Of a DNA stretch of 64,000 nucleotides, positions 57,505-64,000 are shown piece by piece (positions within the stretch are counted from its first letter, which is position 1; each line of letters starts with the position of its first letter). Position numbers and translations under genes: made by a program. The notes under the pieces are model-generated. The model was not told the origin of the DNA, searched no databases, and saw nothing but the letters and a program-made list of their open reading frames with translations. Location: NCBI RefSeq assembly GCF_038050405.1, contig NZ_CP150901.1:1798001-1862000 (forward strand), given 5' to 3'. The DNA is from Paraburkholderia sp. IMGN_8 (GTDB taxonomy: Bacteria > Pseudomonadota > Gammaproteobacteria > Burkholderiales > Burkholderiaceae).

Positions 57505-57688
57505 GGTTGCGGCCATGAAACTGGCGCACGCCCACTCCTATCCGGACTGTCAGGTGCCTGCCTCTGGATCCACCGTGTCGACCTCGCAACAGGAGGTTGC
57601 GTTCGATTCCAGCGAGCCGTGAGCGACGCGGCACTCAAGTGTGTTGGCAACCCGGTCGGCTGCGAGATGTTCGACGCATCGCCCGGAA

Positions 57689-58471
57689 TCAGACATTGAC
57701 TGACGTTTTGCGCGACCTTCGACGCTCCAGCCAACTGCGCAACTGACCAGCCAGGAAGGCGCTGACAAGCAGCGAAAGATACAGGGTGACGAGATCGTGA
57801 CGCCACGCGCCGAGCGCGAGTTGATGCGTGACCAGTTTCGGATCGGGCGCGGGAAGGATCGCATGCATTGCCACGACGGCCCGCTTCATCCGGACAAAGC
57901 CCGCTGCGGATAGCAGCGGCAGGAGTACGAGCAGAACAAGCAGCGCGGGCTTCACGCGACGCACGATCGCGTGGTGGCGCAGACGAAGCCACAAGCCGAG
58001 GCAGCCGTGCAGCCAGCCTGGCGCGAGCAGTGCAAGTTGCAAACCCTGCGTGCCGCTCGTGATCAGCGATATCACGATCCGCTCGTAGTTCGGTTCGAAG
58101 CCATAGAGCGAGGTCGCGAGGCGCGTCGCTACCGCATGGCGGATGAGCAGCAGAGGCAGGCTGAGCCCTGCCCAAAGCCGTATCCATTCGGTGGCAGGCA
58201 GCGCCCAATGATTACGTCCGTAGATCGTGCGCAAGGCCAGCGCAAAATGCAGTAGAGCCGAACCGTACAGCAAGATCGTTCCGGGCACGCTATGCCAGAC
58301 GCGCAAAGCCAAAGCGAGACCGTGTCCGGCGAGATCGAGCGACCAGACTCCGAGCGCATGATTGATCAGGTGGAGAAAGAGATAGATCAGCAGTACCACG
58401 CCCGATCCGAGTTGCAAGCGGCGCCAAACGGGTCGCACTTCAACCTCCGTTGATGTTGTCCATGCAAACAA
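57689..58471 (-). CDS. membrane domain protein, probably a truncated cyclase-type protein
   Basis: A 260-residue protein with about six membrane helices (for example GVVLLIYLFLHLINHALGV, IRLWAGLSLPLLLIRHAV, LLVLLVLLPLLSAAGFVRM). It resembles the N-terminal membrane domain found in some adenylate/guanylate cyclases, which would continue with soluble 2Fe-2S and cyclase domains. Here the frame stops soon after the last helix (LRSWLERRRSRK), about 185 bp from the second IS110 element, so the soluble part is probably lost. The cyclase reading is from memory of the family. Confidence 0.6.
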   Translation of the reverse strand: MFAWTTSTEVEVRPVWRRLQLGSGVVLLIYLFLHLINHALGVWSLDLAGHGLALALRVWHSVPGTILLYGSALLHFALALRTIYGRNHWALPATEWIRLWAGLSLPLLLIRHAVATRLATSLYGFEPNYERIVISLITSGTQGLQLALLAPGWLHGCLGLWLRLRHHAIVRRVKPALLVLLVLLPLLSAAGFVRMKRAVVAMHAILPAPDPKLVTHQLALGAWRHDLVTLYLSLLVSAFLAGQLRSWLERRRSRKTSVNV

Positions 58472-58577
58472 GCCTGTTTAACGCTGTGGCCGAAGGGCCA
58501 GGAACGGCATGTGGTCCTTTCCGCTTGCACACAAATCCTGGCGTGGCTTCGGCAGACGCGCCGGCGGCGCGAAACAT

Positions 58578-58844
58578 TCAGTTGGCGGTGTTAGCCGATG
58601 CGCCGCTTGCGGCGGCGTTGTGGGCCGCATTTTGTTGGGCGAGGTGTGCCTGTTTCATGCGGTCAACTTGTGCGGCGAAAATCGGATTGACTTCGGGGTA
58701 TGAGGTGTCGGTGACATAGTTCAGGCCGTTTTGCTGCGCTTCGATCAGTTCCTGATAGACCTCGGCGCGCGTCTTGGCTTGCGCGAATGCGCCCGACGAC
58801 GTGAGAACGGCCAGCGAAATAGCTGCCATGGCGAGCTTTTTCAT
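58578..58844 (-). CDS. exported DUF4148 protein (paralogue 3)
   Basis: An 88-residue exported protein: signal peptide MKKLAMAAISLAVLTSSGAF (cleavage after AQA), then AKTRAEVYQELIEAQQNGLN with a DUF4148-like SYPEVNPIFAAQVDRMK. The C-terminus is rich in Ala/Asn (NAAHNAAASGASANTAN). Function is unknown; it is the third such gene within 10 kb. Confidence 0.8.
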   Translation of the reverse strand: MKKLAMAAISLAVLTSSGAFAQAKTRAEVYQELIEAQQNGLNYVTDTSYPEVNPIFAAQVDRMKQAHLAQQNAAHNAAASGASANTAN

Positions 58845-58892
58845 TTCAGACTCCTATGAGTGTTGCACGGTGTGCGATTAGTAGACGCCGCT

Positions 58893-59120
58893 TCATCCCC
58901 GGATATTCCCGGGCCTTGAGCAAAGTGGGCGGGCCTGACTGTTCACGCCGGCTTGCCGTCGGCGATGAATCTCGGACGGCGCTGGGCAATGACGTACCGC
59001 ATCGGCAAATCGCTGCAACGCTGAGAGCGAACCGCATACGCTCTGGTATTCCTCGCGGCCGATTCTGCCGTCGAGGATGACTGTCATGCCCGAGACACGG
59101 GCCATGTCGATGATGTCCAT
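58893..59120 (-). CDS. hypothetical 75-residue protein
   Basis: ATG at 59120 with an excellent ribosome site (AAAGGAG, 8 nt upstream) encodes 75 residues starting MDIIDMARVSGMTVILDGRI, then GREEYQSVCGSLSALQRFAD. No family name is known to me. No signal or membrane segment is seen. The C-terminal 25 residues are basic and look less conserved. The longer upstream frame lacks such a ribosome site. Confidence 0.55.
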   Translation of the reverse strand: MDIIDMARVSGMTVILDGRIGREEYQSVCGSLSALQRFADAVRHCPAPSEIHRRRQAGVNSQARPLCSRPGNIRG

Positions 59121-59353
59121 TTTGACTACTCCTTTCGTGTTCTCTGATCTGCATGACCGTCGGCTCGGTGCGCCTATTCCCACGTTCACGCCGAGTGCGG
59201 GGAGCCAGTCGCGCGGCCGGATTAAAAAAACGCGGCAGATTGGTCGAAGCGGGAATAAAACGGATGGCGCGGCAGTCTTCATTCACGAACCGAGTCGAGA
59301 GGCCCGCCGGACGATCCCGCGGTCTACCTCCGAATCTTTATCGTGAGGTCAAT

Positions 59354-60298
59354 ATGTCGTCAGATCATTCGTTCGATCCGTCGCGTCGCGGCGCGCTGAA
59401 ATGTCTCGCGTTCGGCGGCGTGGGCACGGTGTTTATGCTGGCCGGCGGTATTTTCACGCCGGTGGAACTGGCGCTTGCCGCCGGCGCGAAGGATTCCTCG
59501 GCGGCCGGAGGTGTCCCCCTTTTCCTGCAGATCAGCGACTCGCACATCGGTTTCAATAAGGAAGCCAATCCGGATGTCGCGGGCACGCTCAAGCAAACGA
59601 TCGACTTAGTCAATGCCATGCCGGTCAAACCGGCGCTGACAATCCATACGGGCGATATCACGCACCTTTCCAAGCCGGCCGAGTTCGACCTCGCATCCCA
59701 GCTGCTGTCGCGTCTGAATATCACGGAGTTGCACACCGTGCCGGGCGAACACGATGTGACGGATGGGCCCGGGGCTGAATACTTCAGCCGTTTCGGTCAA
59801 GCCTCGGACAATAAGGGTTACTACAGCTTTGACCACAACGGGGTGCACTTTGTCGGTCTCGTCAACGTCATGCATTTCAAGCCGAACGGTTTGGGGGGCT
59901 TGGGCGACGAGCAGCTCGCCTGGCTCGAAAGCGACCTGAAGGGCCGCTCGGCCAGCACACCGATCGTTGTGTTCGCGCACATGCCGATGTGGACGATCTA
60001 CGAACCGTGGGGGTGGGGCACTGGCGATGCCGGTCAGGCAATGAGCTATCTGAAGCGCTTCGGTTCGGTGACCGTTCTGAACGGCCATATTCACCAGATC
60101 GTCACGAAGGTCGAGGGCAATATCACGTTCCATACAGCGCGCTCGACAGCTTATCCGCAACCGACTGCGGGTAACGGCCCTGGTCCCGGGCCGCTGACGG
60201 TGGCGAGCGATCAGCTTCCCAAGATGCTTGGCTTGACCAGCATCAAGATCGTGCGTCATCCGCTCAAGGCGACGCTCGCCGATACGACGCTTGTTTGA
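59354..60298 (+). CDS. Tat-exported metallophosphoesterase
   Basis: A 314-residue calcineurin-like phosphoesterase. The start at 59354 gives a twin-arginine leader (SRRGALKCLAFGGVGTVFML). Metal-ligand motifs follow in order: LQISDSHIGF, TIHTGDITHLS, TVPGEHDVTDG (glutamate in place of the usual asparagine), VVFAHMPMW and LNGHIHQI. It is periplasmic by inference. A cupredoxin gene follows 34 bp later, probably in the same transcript. Substrate unknown. Confidence 0.88.
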   Translation: MSSDHSFDPSRRGALKCLAFGGVGTVFMLAGGIFTPVELALAAGAKDSSAAGGVPLFLQISDSHIGFNKEANPDVAGTLKQTIDLVNAMPVKPALTIHTGDITHLSKPAEFDLASQLLSRLNITELHTVPGEHDVTDGPGAEYFSRFGQASDNKGYYSFDHNGVHFVGLVNVMHFKPNGLGGLGDEQLAWLESDLKGRSASTPIVVFAHMPMWTIYEPWGWGTGDAGQAMSYLKRFGSVTVLNGHIHQIVTKVEGNITFHTARSTAYPQPTAGNGPGPGPLTVASDQLPKMLGLTSIKIVRHPLKATLADTTLV

Positions 60299-60332
60299 TT
60301 GCCTGACACCATTCAGCTACAGGAGATAAGTT

Positions 60333-60686
60333 ATGCCAACGATTCGCATTCGGCGCGGTGTTTTTGCGTTTCTCGGGAGTGGGGTGGTTGTGGCGGCATT
60401 GGCCGGGTTCTCTGTCGCGCAAGCTGAAGGCCCGAATGCCTCTAACGCGGTTGTTATCAAGAACTTCATGTTCTCGCCGATGGCGCTCACGGTCAAAGCC
60501 GGCTCGACGGTGACCTGGAAGAATCTCGATGGCGAACCGCATACGGTTGTTAATGATGCTGGCATGTTTCGTTCTGCGGCGCTTGATCAGAATGATACGT
60601 ATCAGTTCAAGTTTGATAAGCCGGGGGTCTATAAGGTGTTTTGCGGTATACATCCGAATATGAGGGAGACGATTACTGTTCAATAA
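60333..60686 (+). CDS. small blue-copper (cupredoxin) protein, exported
   Basis: A 117-residue plastocyanin/amicyanin-like protein. The signal peptide runs to about residue 31 (RGVFAFLGSGVVVAALAGFS, then VAQA). Copper ligands are visible: His in GEPHTVVND near 70, then Cys, His and Met in VFCGIHPNMRE near 102-108. It probably carries electrons in the periplasm, perhaps linked to the metallophosphoesterase upstream, but the partner is not known. Confidence 0.9.
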   Translation: MPTIRIRRGVFAFLGSGVVVAALAGFSVAQAEGPNASNAVVIKNFMFSPMALTVKAGSTVTWKNLDGEPHTVVNDAGMFRSAALDQNDTYQFKFDKPGVYKVFCGIHPNMRETITVQ

Positions 60687-60766
60687 GTACCTCCGGTAGG
60701 GTTGTTTCTTTGCCTTTGCAGTTTTTTTCTGTGTGCCTGCGGCGTTGGCCTTTCCTTGCTTTGTTT

Positions 60767-60813
60767 TTGGTTTATTAGCGTTCCCCCGCACAGGGGGAAC
60801 GCTAATAAACCAA
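60767..60813. repeat. 21-bp perfect inverted repeat in a partial dispersed repeat
   Basis: The stem TTGGTTTATTAGCGTTCCCC(C) pairs perfectly with 60793-60813 around the 5-nt loop GCACA. It lies within a diverged copy (about 60735-60822) of the repeat family, between the convergent cupredoxin and MFS genes, and may act as a bidirectional terminator. Confidence 0.8.
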
Positions 60814-60882
60814 CAAGAGAAAACCACCACCGCAAGCACACAGACAGAAAGCGCCGCGTAGGCAAAAAAGCAAGAAAAACCG

Positions 60883-62235
60883 CTATGACCTCACAACACT
60901 CCCACTTCCAGCCGGATTCGCCTCAGCAGACCCCATCGACGCCTCGAGCGCAGTATCATGATTTAACAAAAGCACAGCCGCTACGCCGATAAGCCCCGCC
61001 CCCGCGAGACACAGCAGCCCCGCACCAAACCCACCGGTGTTGTCCTTGATCCAGCCCATCGCATAGGGCCCAAAGAACCCCGCCAGATTGCCGAGCGAAT
61101 TGATGGCCGCAATACCGCCCGCCGCCGCCGCGCCGGACAGAAACGAGGCGGGCAACGTCCAGATCACCGGCAAGCAGCCGAATATGCCAAACCCGGCAAT
61201 CGAAAGGGCAATCATCTTCATGACCGGATTGTCGAGGCCAGCTGATGCGGCAATGCCGCCAGCCGCGACCAGCAACGCAATGGCAATGTGCCATTTGCGC
61301 TCGAGCTTGCGGTCCGAATGACGTCCCCAGAGCACCATGCTGATGACGCCGACGACGTAGGGCAACGAGGTAACGAAACCAGTCTGCACGTTGCTGAGGC
61401 CGAAAGCCTTGACGATCTGCGGCAGGAAAAAACTCAGGCCATAGTTGGTTGCGTTCGCACCGAAGTAAATGAGCGCAATCGCGAGGACTCGCGGATTGAA
61501 CAGTGCTTCTTTCACACTGAACTTATGCACAGCCTCACGCTGCTCGCGTTCCTGCGCCTGGCGAGCGATCAGCCAGTCGCGTTCGTCGGCCGCAAGCCAG
61601 GTGGCGTCCGCCGGCTTGTCCGTCAGGTAAAAAAGCACGGCAAAGGACAGCAGCAGCGCGGGCAACGCTTCGATCAGATACAGCCACTGCCAGCCGGCTA
61701 GCCCCGCGATTCCGTCCATCTGCAACAGTGAGCCGGAGATGGGGCCACCTATCACGGTGGAAAGCGGAATGGCCGCCATGAAATACCCGACCACACGGGC
61801 GCGATAGGCGGTGGGAAACCAGAGCGTCAGCAAGAAGATGATGCCGGGGAAGAAACCCGCCTCGGCAACGCCCAGCAAAATTCGCAGACCGTAAAAAACA
61901 TGAGCAGCAGACATGCCGGTATATCGGGCGATGTCGGGGATGTACGCCATCGCGCCGGCCAGAACGCCCCACGTGAACATAATTCGCGCGATCCATCGTC
62001 GTGCGCCAAATCTCTCGAGCAGGAGATTGGACGGGACTTCAAAGAAGAAGTACGCAATGAAGAAGATCCCTGCACCGAAGCCGAATGCGCTGGCAGAAAA
62101 CCCGAGCGCCTTGTTCATCTGCAGCGCGGCAAAGCCGACGTTGACGCGGTCGAGATAAGCGACGAAATAGCAGACAATCAGGAATGGAATGAGCCGAACC
62201 GTGACGCGCGCCATGGTGCGTGTTTCGATCTTCAT
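60883..62235 (-). CDS. MFS transporter, ACS family (anion/sugar-acid symporter type)
   Basis: A 450-residue 12-helix transporter of the anion:cation symporter family. The N-terminal LIVCYFVAYLDRVNVGFAAL (helix 1 with the aspartate/arginine pair) is the family signature; FFEVPSNLLLERFGARRWIA and GVAEAGFFPGIIFLLTLW follow. Family members import sugar acids such as galactonate, glucarate and tartrate. The neighbouring IlvD/EDD-type dehydratase gene in the same direction fits a sugar-acid substrate. The 62236-62417 gap contains no gene. Confidence 0.9.
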   Translation of the reverse strand: MKIETRTMARVTVRLIPFLIVCYFVAYLDRVNVGFAALQMNKALGFSASAFGFGAGIFFIAYFFFEVPSNLLLERFGARRWIARIMFTWGVLAGAMAYIPDIARYTGMSAAHVFYGLRILLGVAEAGFFPGIIFLLTLWFPTAYRARVVGYFMAAIPLSTVIGGPISGSLLQMDGIAGLAGWQWLYLIEALPALLLSFAVLFYLTDKPADATWLAADERDWLIARQAQEREQREAVHKFSVKEALFNPRVLAIALIYFGANATNYGLSFFLPQIVKAFGLSNVQTGFVTSLPYVVGVISMVLWGRHSDRKLERKWHIAIALLVAAGGIAASAGLDNPVMKMIALSIAGFGIFGCLPVIWTLPASFLSGAAAAGGIAAINSLGNLAGFFGPYAMGWIKDNTGGFGAGLLCLAGAGLIGVAAVLLLNHDTALEASMGSAEANPAGSGSVVRS

Positions 62236-62417
62236 CGATGTCTCCTCCGGCTCAGCGTCCGGTCAGTTTGATAGGTGCCTAAAGACTACTCGCTGGAAGA
62301 CGATTCTGAAAGAGTGTTTTGCTGGATTTCATTGCCGTAAGACGCGCCATGCGGAGCGTGCCAAATAGCGGGATTTGCGGTTTCTTTCCGTATCTTCGTT
62401 GCCGTCTGTTCCGATTC

Positions 62418-64000
62418 CTAATCTAGCTTCTTATCCTGCTGCAAGCTCGCACAGCGCAGGAAATCGAAATCGACGCCCTGATCGGCCTGCGTCACTGTTT
62501 GCAGAAAGAGCTTGCGATAGCCGCGCTCGGCAGTCGGCCGTTTCACGGGATTGTCGAGTGCGCGTTTGTGCAACTCTTCGTCGGAAATCAGCAACGCTAT
62601 CTCGCGCCGCGCTACGCTCAGCCGAATGCGGTCCCCATTGCGCACATGCGCAAGCGGTCCGCCGATCGCGGACTCAGGCGTTACATGCAGGACGATCGTG
62701 CCGAACGCCGTACCGCTCATCCGTCCATCGGAAATCCGCACCATATCCTTGACGCCCGCACGTGCGAGCTTGCGAGGAATCGGGATGTAGCCAGCTTCGG
62801 GCATGCCGGGCGCACCAAGCGGCCCGATGTTCTTGAGCACCAGAATGTCCTGCGCGGTGACGTCGAGTGCGTCGTCGTCAATCCGTTTGACCAGGTCTTC
62901 GAGGTTTTCGAACACCACTGCACGGCCTTCGTGCTCCATCAGCGCCGGGTCAGCCGCGGACTGCTTGATAATCGCGCCGCCCGGCGCGAGGTTGCCCCGC
63001 AGAACTGCAAGACCACCCTGCGGATAAACTGGATTGCTGAACGGACGCACGACGTCCTGTGCAAAACCTGGACCACTCGCGTCGATCTCTTCGCCGAGCG
63101 TGCGGCCGGTCACGGTGAGCGCATCCAGATGCAGCAGCGGCCTGAGTTCTCGCAGCAAAGTTGCTACGCCACCAGCCTGATGAAAGTCTTCCATGTAGTG
63201 CTGCCCCGTGGGCTTCAAATCGAGCAGCACCGGCGTTTCCTTGCCCATGCGATCCAGCATGTCGAGATCGATCTCATGGCCGAGCCGTCCTGCGATCGCA
63301 CTTAGATGCACGATTGCGTTGGTCGATCCACCAATCGAGAGCAGCACGCGCATTGCGTTCTCGAAAGCCTTTGGCGTGAGAACCCTGTCGATGGTTAAGC
63401 CTTCGAGGGCCATCTTGACGCTAATGTGCCAGTATCTTCCGCGACACGGATCCGGTCGGCGGTGACGGCCGGCGGTGCTGCGCCACCTGGGACGGTCATC
63501 CCGAGCGCTTCGGCGAGGCAAGCCATCGTACTCGCCGTACCCATGACGGAGCACGTGCCGACGCTTGCCACCAGTTGATTGTTGACGTCGGCGACTTCGG
63601 TTTCGTCGATATCGTTGGCGCGAAACCTTGCCCAGTAGCGTCGGCAGTCGGTGCAGGCGCCAACTCGCTCGCCGCGGTGCGAGCCGGTCAGCATCGAGCC
63701 GGTGATGAGCTGAATAGCCGGCATTCCGGCAGATGCCGCGCCCATCAATTGCGCGGGGACGGTCTTGTCGCATCCGCCGATCAGAACAACCGCGTCCATT
63801 GGCTGAGCCCGGATCATCTCCTCTGTGTCCATCGACATGAGATTGCGCAGATACATCGATGTCGGCGCGGCAAAACTCTCGTGAATCGAGATCGTCGGAA
63901 AATCCATTGGCAATCCGCCCGCGAGCATCACGCCGCGCTTCACGGCCTCGATGAGTTGAGGCATGTTGCCGTGACACGGGTTGTAGGCGCTGCCGGTATT
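62418..64000 (-). pseudogene. IlvD/EDD-family dehydratase, frameshifted and 5' truncated by the window end
   Basis: On the minus strand the frame open at 64000 contains CHGNMPQLIEAV, VVLIGGCDKTVPAQLMGAAS, VGACTDCRRYW and VGTCSVMGTASTM (Fe-S-cluster region cysteines). It breaks near 63419, where one base seems missing. The remaining frame continues KMALEGLTIDRVLTPKAFEN, IGGSTNAIVHLSAIAGRLGH and ISDGRMSGTAFGTIV to a stop at 62418. This family dehydrates dihydroxy-acids or sugar acids. A sugar-acid role is inferred from the ACS transporter next to it. The break could be real or a sequencing error. Confidence 0.82.

Overview
The window is high-GC DNA from a Burkholderiaceae chromosome, most likely Paraburkholderia. 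The evidence is the acdS/acdR pair, AhpF with a CPHCDGP redox centre, several DUF4148 exported proteins, OmpC-type and OprB-type porins, and the CbiG-CobJ/CobG cobalamin layout. Genus is an inference from gene content.

Layout. 0-10 kb: 3' part of ahpF, a decayed CdiA/FhaB-type exoprotein gene, an AlkB-type alkane hydroxylase, a pirin with a divergent LysR, the divergent acdS/acdR pair, and exported methionine sulfoxide reductases MsrB and MsrA. A 0.8-kb inverted pair of dispersed repeats follows. 10-24 kb: a LuxR-type regulator, then a LysR divergent from an aromatic aminotransferase / class II aldolase / ketopantoate-reductase-like operon. Next come an FAD monooxygenase with a DUF2783 partner, an AI-2E (PerM) protein, a DUF445 protein and a coupled SbcD-like/AAA-coiled-coil pair. 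24-33 kb: two divergent cobalamin (corrin-ring) operons, one led by a clear B12 riboswitch. 33-39 kb: metE and metR around a MetR box, an MFS drug exporter and small proteins. 39-47 kb: a divergent NRAMP-family transporter lacking the usual metal-selectivity residues, with a leader of about 780 nt holding small ORFs; a small membrane protein; an OprB porin; a Kup potassium transporter. 47-53 kb: porins, DUF4148 and an aromatic-acid MFS importer.

53-58.5 kb is a rearrangement hot spot with two IS110-family elements, truncated genes and several copies of the dispersed repeat. The first IS110 element sits inside one repeat copy between two CT cores. Its left non-coding end folds like a bridge RNA, and the predicted target guides match the sequence actually disrupted. 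This is the most interesting observation in the window. 59-64 kb holds a Tat-type metallophosphoesterase/cupredoxin pair, an ACS-family MFS transporter, and an IlvD/EDD-family dehydratase that is frameshifted and runs off the window end.

Working together: the cobalamin operons make the corrin ring, although the MetE present here is the B12-independent enzyme. AhpF, MsrA and MsrB handle oxidative damage. Porin/MFS pairs handle uptake of aromatic and sugar acids. All positions come from reading the sequence; no database search was run.
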